Positions 34,770 through 43,812 of a stretch of 64,000 nt of DNA are shown here, piece by piece. A program made the position numbers and the translations under genes. The notes under the pieces were generated by a model. The model saw nothing but the letters and a program-made list of their open reading frames with translations. It was not told where the DNA came from and did no database searches. The stretch spans positions 1 through 64,000 of the forward strand of contig NZ_FUYM01000007.1 of assembly GCF_900167915.1 (NCBI RefSeq), in the 5' to 3' direction. Source of the DNA: Rhizorhabdus histidinilytica. Lineage in GTDB: Bacteria > Pseudomonadota > Alphaproteobacteria > Sphingomonadales > Sphingomonadaceae. The stretch's first letter is position 1; each line of letters opens with the position of its first letter.

Positions 34770-34971
34770 TTGGTTGTGGATATTTGCGAAATTATCCCTT
34801 AGCCTATGTTGAAAATAAGAATGAGTCCGTCCGAAATCACGGAAAGTCGGCGATTTATTTTACGACTATGTAAGTAATGTTCTTTGTTATTTTAAAAAAT
34901 ATTCGAGGCTGATCATATTTTCAGCCGGTTAGGAGAAGGCGGCTTTCCAGGCCGTCCGTTGGGGAGGATAG

Positions 34972-37179
34972 ATGATGAACAGCAGTCGTCTTGCTATGTC
35001 CGTGGTGCTCGCGCTGGCCGTGAGTGGCCCCGCTTATGCCCAGACCGCCACCGCGCCCGAGGAAGAGGCCGTCGCTATCACCTCGGGCGGTTTCGAGGAT
35101 ATCGTCGTCACCGCTCGGAAAAAGGCTCGAGCGGAAGCGCTGCAGTCCGTGCCGCTGACGATATCCGCGATCTCCGGCGCCCGTATTGAGGATGCGCAGA
35201 TCAAGAATCTGGCGCAGATGACCGGCTCGATCCCGAACGCGTCGCTCGACGAGGTTGGCGCGGCCAAGGGTACCGCCGCCTTCACCATTCGCGGCGTGTC
35301 GATGGGGTCGACGCTGCCGACCCTGGAAAGCCCCGTCGGCGTGTTCATCGACGGCATGTATATGCCGAGCGTCCTCGGCGTGATCACTGACTTCTTCGAC
35401 GTCGATGGCGTGGAGGTGCTGCGCGGTCCGCAGGGCACGCTGTTCGGCAAGAACGTGACCGCCGGCGCGGTGCTGGTCCGCAGCCGCCGCCCCTCCGACA
35501 AATTCGAAGGGTTTGCCCAGGCGTCGGTGGAGACCGGTCTGGAGTATAAGATCGGCGGCGCCATTTCGGGCCCGCTGACCGATACGCTCAAGGTGCGCCT
35601 GGCCGGCTATTACAATCACGACAATGGGTGGTTCAAAAATGATTTCGACGGGTCGGATTACGGCCGCGGCACAACCTGGCTGATCCGCCCGACGATTGAA
35701 TGGGATCCCACACCCGACATCAACGTCATCGTGCGCTACGAGCACGGCAAGTCGACCACGAAGGGTCTGCCCCTTCAGAACTATGCCTTCAACGACCGGC
35801 ACACCTTCAACTTCGCGCAGGATCACGCGGGCGGCACCCGTCTGCAATGGGATCAGATCACGGCCGAGGTGAACTGGCAGGTCGGGGCAGGCACCATCAC
35901 CACGGTGACGGGCTATCGCGATAACAAGATCAAGACCGACTACGACACGGCCGGTACGCCGATCCAAGACTATCAGATCAACTATACCAATCCCACCAAG
36001 TCGTTCAGCCATGAAGGGCGCTACGCCATCCGTCTGTTCGACTCGCTCGATCTGACGGCCGGCATCTATTATTTCGAGTCCGACATCGAGTTGCTCGAGA
36101 CCCGGCGTCTGCGCACCGTCGCCAATTTCGCGCCGCGCAGCTACGGCGCGCGTCAGAAAGCGAAGACCTACGCGGCCTTCGTCCAGGGTGACTGGGACGT
36201 TACCGACAAGCTCCAGGTCACCGCGGGCCTGCGCTACACCTATGACAAGAAGCATGCCGACGTCGGCCTTTTCACGGCTGCAGCGGATACGTGCGATCCA
36301 TTGACCGGCCAGTGCGTCTACGCTTTCCCCAATCTGCGCGGGAAATGGGACAGCTGGTCGCCGAAGATCGGCATCAAATATGAGATTGCCGAGGCGGCAC
36401 AGGTCTATGCTTCGTGGAGCCGCGGTTATCGTGCCGGTGGCTTCACCAGCCGTCAGACCGCGCCCGCCCAGGCGCTGCGCTGGGATCAGGAAGCGACCAC
36501 AGCCTATGAGCTCGGCTTCAAGGGCGACCTGTTCAACCGCCGCATGCGCGTCAACCTCGCCGGTTTCATCAACAAGGTCGACGACATGATCCGCGTCACG
36601 ACCACCCCCGGCGCGGCCGGCGTGGTCAACGACACCCGCAACATCGGCGATGCCACCATCAAGGGCGTCGAGTTCGAGGGCCAGTTCATCGTTACCGATC
36701 GTCTGCGCCTGAACGGCTATTTCGGCTATCAGAAGGGCCAGTACGATACGATCCGCTTCAGCCCTTACGACGCACCCGGCGAACCGGTCGGCACGATCAA
36801 CCAGACCGACTATAATCTGAAGCTCGTTCGCCTGTCGCCCTGGACCTACGGTATGGGCGCGCAATATAATCTCCCGATCGGCAGCATGACCCTGCGCAAC
36901 CGTGTCGACTTCGCTTTCCGCGATGCCTCGTACACGACCGACGACAACCTCTCGCGTCAGAACAGCTTCCAGAGCCTGGATGCCAGCATCGCGCTGGATG
37001 TGAATGAGCGGCTGACGCTCACCGCCTATGGCCGCAACCTCACCAACCACGCTTTTTCGGGGCTGGTGGTGCTGATCCCGAATGCACTGCTGCCGCCGGT
37101 GCCGCCGGGCCGGCGTGGCAATGTCGGCTGGCTTTCGGAAGGCCGCGTGATCGGTGCCGAAGCCCGCATCAAGTTCTGA
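34972..37179 (+). CDS. TonB-dependent outer-membrane receptor
   Basis: This 735-residue receptor has a signal peptide of about 23 residues (ending GPAYAQ), TonB box FEDIVVTARKK, plug motif VEVLRGPQGTLFGKNVTAGA and a beta-barrel ending in Phe (EARIKF). GGGGAGGATAG precedes the paired ATGs at 34972/34975. The A/T-rich upstream gap holds regulon motif C. It probably imports the substrate, or a precursor, of the surrounding pathway. Confidence 0.93.
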   Translation: MMNSSRLAMSVVLALAVSGPAYAQTATAPEEEAVAITSGGFEDIVVTARKKARAEALQSVPLTISAISGARIEDAQIKNLAQMTGSIPNASLDEVGAAKGTAAFTIRGVSMGSTLPTLESPVGVFIDGMYMPSVLGVITDFFDVDGVEVLRGPQGTLFGKNVTAGAVLVRSRRPSDKFEGFAQASVETGLEYKIGGAISGPLTDTLKVRLAGYYNHDNGWFKNDFDGSDYGRGTTWLIRPTIEWDPTPDINVIVRYEHGKSTTKGLPLQNYAFNDRHTFNFAQDHAGGTRLQWDQITAEVNWQVGAGTITTVTGYRDNKIKTDYDTAGTPIQDYQINYTNPTKSFSHEGRYAIRLFDSLDLTAGIYYFESDIELLETRRLRTVANFAPRSYGARQKAKTYAAFVQGDWDVTDKLQVTAGLRYTYDKKHADVGLFTAAADTCDPLTGQCVYAFPNLRGKWDSWSPKIGIKYEIAEAAQVYASWSRGYRAGGFTSRQTAPAQALRWDQEATTAYELGFKGDLFNRRMRVNLAGFINKVDDMIRVTTTPGAAGVVNDTRNIGDATIKGVEFEGQFIVTDRLRLNGYFGYQKGQYDTIRFSPYDAPGEPVGTINQTDYNLKLVRLSPWTYGMGAQYNLPIGSMTLRNRVDFAFRDASYTTDDNLSRQNSFQSLDASIALDVNERLTLTAYGRNLTNHAFSGLVVLIPNALLPPVPPGRRGNVGWLSEGRVIGAEARIKF

Positions 37180-37243
37180 CCTGGTGGGGAGCCCGCGGCG
37201 GATCGTCGCGGATTTCCCCTTTTGAATTCCGAAGGAGAGACAC

Positions 37244-38677
37244 ATGCGCGACTATGTCCAGTTCTATATCGACGGCGCCTGGGTCTCTCCGGCCAGCGAC
37301 CGCCGGCTCGACGTGATCAATCCTGCAACGGAGGCGGTCGCCGGCCGTATCGCGCTGGGCAATGAAACCGACGTGGATCGCGCGGTGAAGGCAGCGCAAC
37401 GTGCCTTTGAAAGCTTCGGGCAGACGAGCCGTGAGGATCGGCTGAAACTCCTCGATGCGGTCATTGCCGAATATAAGAAGCGCATGCCCGATCTTGCCGC
37501 GGCGATCACCGAGGAGATGGGTGCACCCGCCTGGCTTGCCGAGCAAATGCAGGTTTCGCTCGGCCTGATCCACCTGGAGAACGCCCGCAAGGTGCTCGAG
37601 ACCTTCGAGTTTGACCATTCGATCGGGTCGAGCCATGTGGTGAAGGAGCCGGTCGGCGTCTGCGCGTTCATCACACCGTGGAACTGGCCGCTGAACCAGA
37701 TCTCCTGCAAAGTCGCGCCTGCGCTCGCCACCGGCTGCGCGATGGTGCTTAAGCCCTCCGAGGTCGCGCCGTTCTCGGGCCAGATCTACGCGGAGGTGAT
37801 GCATGCCGCGGGCGTGCCGGCGGGCGTGTTCAACCTGGTCCATGGCGATGGTCCGGGTGTCGGCGCCGCTCTGAGCGCACATCCTGGCGTCGATATGGTC
37901 TCATTCACCGGATCGACCCGCGCCGGAATCGAGGTGGCCCGTGCCGCAGCGCCCACGATCAAGCGTGTGCATCAGGAACTGGGTGGCAAGTCCCCCAATA
38001 TTCTGCTCGACGGCATTGATATTGGCGCGGCCGTCACGGCAGGCGTCGAGAACATGATGCTCAATGCGGGCCAGTCGTGCAACGCGCCGACCCGCATGCT
38101 CGTCCCGGCCAAGCGGATGGACGAGGCGAAGAGCGCCGCCAGGGCGGCGGCCGAAGCCTATTCGGTCGGCGCACCCGACAGCAACGCGCGGATGGGGCCG
38201 GTTGTGTCACAGGTCCAGTGGACCAAGATTCAGGACCTGATTCAGGCGGGAATCGATGAGGGGGCAACCCTTGTCGCCGGCGGCACAGGCCGGCCCGAAG
38301 GGCTCGAAAAGGGCTATTATGTCCGCCCGACGGTCTTCGCCGATGTCACCAACGACATGCGGATCGCCCGCGAGGAGATTTTCGGGCCGGTCCTTGCCAT
38401 CCTCGGCTATGCGGACGAGGAGGATGCGATCTCGATCGCCAATGACACGCCCTATGGGCTGGCGGCCTATCTGTCCGGTCCCGAGCCCGCGCAGCTGCGC
38501 CGCGTGATGCAACGGCTCCGGGCCGGGCAGGTATTCCTCAACGGGGCGGGCCTCGATTTTGCCGCGCCGTTCGGTGGCTACAAGCAGTCGGGTAACGGGC
38601 GTGAATGGGGCGCCTATGCCTTCCACGACTTCCTCGAGACCAAGGCCGTGATGGGCTTCGAAGCCGCCGCCGAATGA
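37244..38677 (+). CDS. Aldehyde dehydrogenase
   Basis: This 477-residue aldehyde dehydrogenase has TPWNWPLNQISCKVAPAL, Glu245 in QELGGKS and nucleophile Cys279 in NAGQSCNAPT, with the usual EIFGPVLAI segment. GAAGGAGAG precedes the ATG. It is distinct from the enzyme at 28026 and belongs to the NAD-dependent betaine/benzaldehyde-like broad group. It lies between the receptor gene and an aldolase gene on the same strand and likely oxidises the aldehyde the aldolase releases; that coupling is inferred. Confidence 0.93.
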   Translation: MRDYVQFYIDGAWVSPASDRRLDVINPATEAVAGRIALGNETDVDRAVKAAQRAFESFGQTSREDRLKLLDAVIAEYKKRMPDLAAAITEEMGAPAWLAEQMQVSLGLIHLENARKVLETFEFDHSIGSSHVVKEPVGVCAFITPWNWPLNQISCKVAPALATGCAMVLKPSEVAPFSGQIYAEVMHAAGVPAGVFNLVHGDGPGVGAALSAHPGVDMVSFTGSTRAGIEVARAAAPTIKRVHQELGGKSPNILLDGIDIGAAVTAGVENMMLNAGQSCNAPTRMLVPAKRMDEAKSAARAAAEAYSVGAPDSNARMGPVVSQVQWTKIQDLIQAGIDEGATLVAGGTGRPEGLEKGYYVRPTVFADVTNDMRIAREEIFGPVLAILGYADEEDAISIANDTPYGLAAYLSGPEPAQLRRVMQRLRAGQVFLNGAGLDFAAPFGGYKQSGNGREWGAYAFHDFLETKAVMGFEAAAE

Positions 38678-38765
38678 TCGGACGGCGCTGAACGATCCGC
38701 AGCATAGCGATGCCCAGCCGGCCCGCTGAACCTTTCCCATCCGCCATCGCGCCAAGGAGATGTCG

Positions 38766-39536
38766 ATGAGAGGCAACCCGTTGAAGCAGCGTCTCGCCAC
38801 TGGCGAGACGGCCTACGGCACCATGGTATGCGAGTTCACGGCCCCCGGCATGCCCGCCGCGCTCCATGCGGCCGGTGCCGAGTTCGCGATCTACGACATG
38901 GAGCATACCGGGCTCGATTTCGCCGATCTCAAGCAGCAGGTTTCCTATGGCCGGTCGCTGGGCTTGGTCCCCTTCGCCCGGCCGATCGAGAAGAGCTATT
39001 CAGCCGTCACCCGGCTGCTCGACATCGGCGTCCTCGGCCTGATGCTGCAGATGGTGGAGAGCGCCGAAGAGGCCGCCAGGATCGTCTCCTGGACCCGCTA
39101 TCCCCCGCATGGCGTGCGCGGCTGCTCTTTCGGCCAGTCGCACGACGACTACGCACCCGGCGACTTTCGCGAAAAGATCCGTGTCTCCAACGAACGGGTG
39201 ATCGTCATGCCGATGATCGAGACCAGACGCGGGCTGGAGGCGATCGACGAGATCCTGGCGGTCGACGGTGTCGACGGCGTCCATCTTGGCCAGTTCGATC
39301 TGTCGCTGTCGCTGGACCTCCCGGGCCAGGTCGACCATCCTGCTCTGCAAGACGCGATCGACAAGATCGCCCAGACCGCCGAGCGGCACGGCAAATTCGC
39401 GGCTTGCCTGGCAGTCGATCCTGTTACCGCGCGCGACTGGCGCAAGCGCGGTTTCCGCATGATCTCCTGCAATTACGACGTCGGGCTGATGCAGTCGGCG
39501 CTGGTCAACTTTATCGCCGCCACGCGGGCCGACTGA
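38766..39536 (+). CDS. HpcH/HpaI family aldolase
   Basis: This 256-residue class II pyruvate aldolase has a TIM barrel with metal ligands expected in PMIETRRGLEAIDEIL and GVHLGQFDLSLSL. Family members cleave 4-hydroxy-2-oxo acids into pyruvate and an aldehyde. I chose ATG 38766 because AAGGAG ends six bases before it and because the resulting N-terminus (MRGNPLKQRL) matches the paralogue at 40982 (MRGNPLKARL). It is separated from the convergent AraC gene by a GC-rich hairpin. Confidence 0.9.
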   Translation: MRGNPLKQRLATGETAYGTMVCEFTAPGMPAALHAAGAEFAIYDMEHTGLDFADLKQQVSYGRSLGLVPFARPIEKSYSAVTRLLDIGVLGLMLQMVESAEEAARIVSWTRYPPHGVRGCSFGQSHDDYAPGDFREKIRVSNERVIVMPMIETRRGLEAIDEILAVDGVDGVHLGQFDLSLSLDLPGQVDHPALQDAIDKIAQTAERHGKFAACLAVDPVTARDWRKRGFRMISCNYDVGLMQSALVNFIAATRAD

Positions 39537-39548
39537 TCCGGATGCCCG

Positions 39549-39568
39549 GGCGGGGAATTTCCCCCGCC
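39549..39568 (+). terminator. Bidirectional hairpin between aldolase and AraC genes
   Basis: GGCGGGG and CCCCGCC form a 7-bp GC stem with a six-base loop in the 38-base gap between convergent genes. It is likely a terminator for both directions, although no long T-tract is present. Confidence 0.5.
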
Positions 39569-39574
39569 GGCCGA

Positions 39575-40585
39575 TTAATGGTGGCTGGTGGGCCCGTCGA
39601 ACACGAAGGCCGGGTGGGTAAGCGGGAAGTTGGCGATCTCGCGGGGCTCGCTCTCGCTCTGGTGGTTGCGGAACTCGGTCGGCGTCACCCCGAAAAAGCG
39701 CTTGAAGGTGCGGATCAGCGAGATGTCGCTGGAATAGCCGACCTGATGGGCGATCTCGATCAACGGCGCGCTCTGGTTTCGCAGCATCTGCGCTGCGATC
39801 GCCATGCGGACCCTGGTGAGGTAGCGGATCGGCGCCTCGCCGATCGACTTGTCGAATGCCTCGGAAAAGACCGATCGCGACATGCCGACCTTGCGAGCAA
39901 GGCTCTCGACCGTCCAGTTGGTCGCCGGCTTGGCATTGATCAGTTGCACGGCCTCGGTGATCCGCGGATCGACGGCGGCGCCCTCCACCTGGCGGACATT
40001 GGACCGGCCGGTCATCTCATGGGTGCGGATCACCTGGATCACGCAGACCTCTGCCAGGCGGCGGCTGAGCGCGGCTGACCCGTCGCCGCTGAGCGCCAGC
40101 TGGAGCGGGCGCACGCCGCCGAGCGGACCGGCCCAATAAGGCGGTTCACCGGTGCCGCTATGGGTGATTACGACATCGGGTACGGCCCGCTTGATCGGGC
40201 CCCAGCGAACCGGTTCGATCTCGAACCGGCCGACGATCATTAGCGCCCGCGGCTCCTGCTTGCCGATCTGGAACCATGGCAGCTGGTCATGGCTGGGCCC
40301 GTCAGGCAAGGTTTCGGTGATGCGCATCGAATTGGGGTTCTCGGCGATGGTGATGTTAGCGCCGCCCAATGACAGTACGATGTCGCCGGCCGACAGCCTC
40401 ACCGCCGACGCTTTCCCTGATGATCCGCCGATATGAAGGTAGGCGGTACCGTCGACCATGAGAAAGCATTGCACCTGTTTGCTTGCCGGGCACTGGAAGC
40501 CGGCGTCCACCGCCAGCCGCGCCACCGCCCAGCGTGCTTCCTGCACCGCCACCAGCGACAGGAGGTTCGAAAGATTATCCGTCAT
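39575..40585 (-). CDS. AraC-family transcriptional regulator
   Basis: This 336-residue regulator has an N-terminal AraC-ligand-type cupin domain (about 10-200) and a C-terminal double helix-turn-helix (about 228-325), with WTVESLARKVGMSRSVFSEA and the second helix region IAHQVGYSSDISLIRTFKRF. AraC proteins typically bind asymmetric DNA sites as activators when an effector is present. It is divergent from the aldolase at 40982 and flanked by two paralogous aldolases. It is therefore the best candidate to bind the asymmetric motif found upstream of the surrounding units. Confidence 0.9.
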   Translation of the reverse strand: MTDNLSNLLSLVAVQEARWAVARLAVDAGFQCPASKQVQCFLMVDGTAYLHIGGSSGKASAVRLSAGDIVLSLGGANITIAENPNSMRITETLPDGPSHDQLPWFQIGKQEPRALMIVGRFEIEPVRWGPIKRAVPDVVITHSGTGEPPYWAGPLGGVRPLQLALSGDGSAALSRRLAEVCVIQVIRTHEMTGRSNVRQVEGAAVDPRITEAVQLINAKPATNWTVESLARKVGMSRSVFSEAFDKSIGEAPIRYLTRVRMAIAAQMLRNQSAPLIEIAHQVGYSSDISLIRTFKRFFGVTPTEFRNHQSESEPREIANFPLTHPAFVFDGPTSHH

Positions 40586-40981
40586 TGTCGAGCCTCTTGT
40601 CCCTCTCCCACCACGCGGCTTCCGCGCACTGTCCGAGGATCACTATCCGGACAGGATACCAGCTTAGCAACGGAATATCCGTGCTTTGTTTGCTGGCTTA
40701 TGTCGGAACGTCACGACAAAACTCTCCGGAATGCTGGAAAAGAGGCAAATTATGCCGGTCTGACCCGATTTATTCTATCGGAAGATACTTTCGGTGCTGC
40801 AAATCAATGCCGATCATCGGCCTGCGATATCGGCGACGCGCGGGAACCGGCACCGTGTCCGGCGGCCGCTCGGCCGGTTGCACGCCTCCGCCTGACGACG
40901 GGATAGCTGAATAGGACGCGCTGTTCTGGCGCCCTCCCGTTCGCAGCGCATAGTGATCCCGACAAGAGGAAGGGAGAGACG
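40586..40981. promoter_or_regulatory. Divergent regulatory region between araC-type and aldolase genes
   Basis: This 396-base gap contains no supported gene. It holds regulon motif D at 40894-40919 on the + strand. It also contains a weaker minus-strand look-alike near 40631-40648 (GGATAG, then GGAC, with the spacer one base longer), about 50 bases before the AraC gene, which could serve autoregulation. Confidence 0.5.
40894..40919 (+). promoter_or_regulatory. Regulon motif, site D
   Basis: GACGACGGGATAGCTGAATA followed by GGACGC matches the shared asymmetric motif. It ends 62 bases before the aldolase ATG at 40982, a distance suitable for an activator site overlapping or just upstream of -35. 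Confidence 0.62.
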
Positions 40982-41761
40982 ATGCGCGGAAATCCGCTGA
41001 AGGCGCGGCTGGCGGCCGGCGAGCATATCTACGGCACCATGATGTTCGAGCTGCTGTCGGCGGGTCTGCCCGCGGCGATGGCGGCGGCGGGTGCCGAGTT
41101 CATCATCTACGACATGGAGCATTCGGGCTTCGACTATATGCAGATGAAGGACCAGTTCGCGCTGACCCGTGGACTCGACCTCGTCGCGATGGTCCGCCCG
41201 CCCGAGAAGAGCTATTCGGCGGTTTCCCGGCTGCTCGACCTCGGGGCGATGGGCTTCCTGCTGCAGATGAGCGAGAGCGTCGCGGAGATACGGGAGATCA
41301 TTTCCTGGACCCGCTATCCGCCGGAAGGGCGGCGTGGCGCGGTGTTCGGAGGCGCACATGACGATTATGCGCCCGGGCCGATCCCCGAGAAGATGCGGAT
41401 CGCGCGTGAACGCACTATCATCATGCCCCTGATCGAAACCGCCAGGGGCCTTGCCGCGGTCGACGAGATCGCGGCGGTTGACGGGGTCGACGGACTCCAT
41501 CTCGGCCAATTCGACCTGACCCTGTCGATGGGCATTCCCGGTCAGTTCGAGCATCCCGATTTCCTGGCGGCGGTGGACAATATCCTCGCCGCCTGCCACC
41601 GCCACGGGAAATTCGCGGCCTGCATGGCGATGGACGTCCCGACGATCGTCGATTGGAATGCCAAGGGCTTCCAGCTGACATCCTGCAACTACGACGTCGG
41701 GCTGATCCAGGGTGCGCTGCGCTCGATGATCGCCGGCGCCAAGGCTGGGCTGGCCGGATGA
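40982..41761 (+). CDS. HpcH/HpaI family aldolase
   Basis: This 259-residue paralogue of the aldolase at 38766 has the same start (MRGNPLKARL), the same IIYDMEHSGFDY segment, and the metal-site stretches PLIETARGLAAVDEIA and GLHLGQFDLTLSM. GAAGGGAGAGACG precedes the ATG. It leads an operon with an FAH-family hydrolase, an FMN dehydrogenase and an MFS transporter. It probably cleaves a 4-hydroxy-2-oxo acid produced by the FAH enzyme; substrates are inferred. Confidence 0.9.
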   Translation: MRGNPLKARLAAGEHIYGTMMFELLSAGLPAAMAAAGAEFIIYDMEHSGFDYMQMKDQFALTRGLDLVAMVRPPEKSYSAVSRLLDLGAMGFLLQMSESVAEIREIISWTRYPPEGRRGAVFGGAHDDYAPGPIPEKMRIARERTIIMPLIETARGLAAVDEIAAVDGVDGLHLGQFDLTLSMGIPGQFEHPDFLAAVDNILAACHRHGKFAACMAMDVPTIVDWNAKGFQLTSCNYDVGLIQGALRSMIAGAKAGLAG

Positions 41762-41786
41762 AAACCATCGAAAGGGGAGCGCACAT

Positions 41787-42650
41787 ATGAAGTTCGTACG
41801 ATTCGGCCCGCCCGGCCGCGAGCGTCCCGGTTGCATCGATGCTGAGGGGCGGCTTCGATCGTTGGCGTCCTATCTGCCCGATATCAGCCGCGAATATCTC
41901 GATCCGGACCGGCTTTCCCGGCTGAAGTCGATCGATCCGCGCGAGTTGCCGATCGTCACGTCGTCCGAGCGGCTTGGGCCGTGCCTGGCCGATGTCGGCA
42001 AGCTGGTCTGCGTCGGGCTCAACTATGCCGACCATGCGGAGGAGGCGGGCATGACGGCGCCAGCCGAACCGATATTGTTCATGAAGCCGACCTCGTCGAT
42101 CGCCGGGCCTGACGACGACCTCCGGCTGCCCCGCGGCGCAACCAAGGGAGACTGGGAAGTCGAGCTGGGCGTCGTGATCGGCCTCGGCGGCAAATATATA
42201 GAGGAAGCCGAGGCAATGGCGCACGTCGCGGGCTATTGCATGGTCAACGATATCTCCGAGCGCTGTTACCAGCTCGAGGGAACCGGCCAGTGGCTGAAAG
42301 GCAAAAGCGCTGACGGTTTCGGTCCCATCGGCCCCTGGCTGGTCACTGCCGACGAGATCGCCGATCCCCATGCGCTGACGATGAGGCTCGACGTCAACGG
42401 GTGGCGTGCGCAGGACGGGACGAGCGGATCGATGATATTCCGCATCCCCTTTCTCATCAGCTACATCAGTCGCTTCATGAGCCTGGCGCCTGGGGATATC
42501 ATCGCCACCGGTACCCCGGCCGGGGTCGGCATGGGCCAGAAGCCGCCGGTCTATCTGAAGCCCGGTGACGTGATGGAACTGGAGATCGAGGGCCTCGGCC
42601 GCCAGCGGCAACGCGTTCTGGCCTGGGACGGGGCGGGCGCGGGCGCGTGA
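41787..42650 (+). CDS. Fumarylacetoacetate hydrolase (FAH) family protein
   Basis: This 287-residue FAH-family enzyme has the metal-binding pattern GDWEVELGVVIG (Glu-x-Glu) and LKGKSADGFGPIGPWLVTAD, followed by GDIIATGTPAGVGMG. It resembles the 2,4-diketo-3-deoxy-L-fuconate hydrolase/ureidoglycolate lyase-type branch, whose members hydrolyse C-C bonds of diketo acids or hydrate or decarboxylate oxo-acids. It overlaps the next gene by four bases (GTGA). A second FAH gene is at 56087. Confidence 0.9.
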   Translation: MKFVRFGPPGRERPGCIDAEGRLRSLASYLPDISREYLDPDRLSRLKSIDPRELPIVTSSERLGPCLADVGKLVCVGLNYADHAEEAGMTAPAEPILFMKPTSSIAGPDDDLRLPRGATKGDWEVELGVVIGLGGKYIEEAEAMAHVAGYCMVNDISERCYQLEGTGQWLKGKSADGFGPIGPWLVTADEIADPHALTMRLDVNGWRAQDGTSGSMIFRIPFLISYISRFMSLAPGDIIATGTPAGVGMGQKPPVYLKPGDVMELEIEGLGRQRQRVLAWDGAGAGA

Positions 42651-43801
42651 GCCTGGCCGGCACGGTCTCGGCGGACGATTATCGGCGCGCGGCGGGTCGG
42701 CGGCTGCCCCGGCTCCTGTTCGATTATATCGATGGCGGCGCCTTCGATGAGGTGACGCTGGCGGCCAATATCGCAGATCTTCGGGCGGTACGGCTGCGAC
42801 AGCGGGTGATGACGGGGCTTGGCGAACCGCGGCTCGAAACCGCGCTGCTCGGCGAAACGCTGTCGATGCCGCTACTGCTCGGTCCGGTCGGCTTTGCCGG
42901 CATGGCCGCGCGGCGGGGCGAGGTCCAGGCCGCGCGGGCCGCCTCCAGGGCCGGGCTGCCCTTCACGCTGTCGACTGTCGGCATCTGTCCGGCCCGCGAG
43001 GTTGCGGCGGCCGCTGCGCCGCCCTGGTTCCAGCTCTACATGGTGCGTGACCGGGCTTTCATGGAGCGGTTGCTGGCGCAGGCGTGGGAGGCGGGTTGCC
43101 GCAAGCTGGTGCTGACCGTCGATCTGCCCGCGCCGGCGCCGCGCTACCGGGACATGCGGTCGGGCATGTCGTCGACGCTGGGCTTCGCTGGGCGGATCGG
43201 CCGCGCGCTGGATGGGCTGACTCATCCGCGCTGGATGGCTGGCGTCTATCTCGGCGGCCGGCCGCATACTTTCGGCAATCTGGCCGACCTCTTTGTCGGG
43301 AACGCCGATTTCGCGCGTAGCTGGGACTGGATCCGACACAATTTCGACCCCACGGTCTGCTGGCGCGACATGGCCTTCACGCGGAAGAACTGGGCCGGCG
43401 AGATCGTCGTCAAGGGTATTCTCGATCCCGATGACGCTCGGGCCGCCGTCGACGCGGGCGCCGACGCGATCATCGTCTCCAACCATGGCGGCCGCCAGCT
43501 GGATGGCGTGGCCTCGACCGCCCGCTGCCTGCCGCGCATCGCCGAGGCGGTCGATGATCGGCTGCCGATCCTGGTCGACGGCGGCATCCGTTCCGGCCTC
43601 GACATATTGCGGATGCTGACGCTGGGCGCACGCGCCTGCCTGATCGGCCGCGCCTGGGCGTTCGCGCTGGCGGCGGGCGGTGAGGCGGGGGTGTCGCGCA
43701 TGCTGGCTCAGATGCGGGCCGAGTTGAGCGCCGCGATGGTGTTGAGTGGTTGCAAGGACGTCTCTTCGGCGGGGCCGCAACTGCTCGATCGGCTGGACTA
43801 G
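42647..43801 (+). CDS. FMN-dependent alpha-hydroxy acid dehydrogenase (LldD-like)
   Basis: This 384-residue flavoprotein belongs to the lactate/glycolate/mandelate dehydrogenase family. The active-site signature SNHGGRQLDG carries the catalytic His and Arg, and LVDGGIRSGLDILRML binds the FMN phosphate. It starts at GTG 42647, overlapping the FAH stop. It would oxidise a 2-hydroxy acid to a 2-oxo acid, passing electrons to O2 or the respiratory chain. Its place between FAH and MFS genes suggests a hydroxy-acid intermediate in the pathway. Confidence 0.9.
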   Translation: MSLAGTVSADDYRRAAGRRLPRLLFDYIDGGAFDEVTLAANIADLRAVRLRQRVMTGLGEPRLETALLGETLSMPLLLGPVGFAGMAARRGEVQAARAASRAGLPFTLSTVGICPAREVAAAAAPPWFQLYMVRDRAFMERLLAQAWEAGCRKLVLTVDLPAPAPRYRDMRSGMSSTLGFAGRIGRALDGLTHPRWMAGVYLGGRPHTFGNLADLFVGNADFARSWDWIRHNFDPTVCWRDMAFTRKNWAGEIVVKGILDPDDARAAVDAGADAIIVSNHGGRQLDGVASTARCLPRIAEAVDDRLPILVDGGIRSGLDILRMLTLGARACLIGRAWAFALAAGGEAGVSRMLAQMRAELSAAMVLSGCKDVSSAGPQLLDRLD

Positions 43802-43812
43802 GGAAGGTGGGG

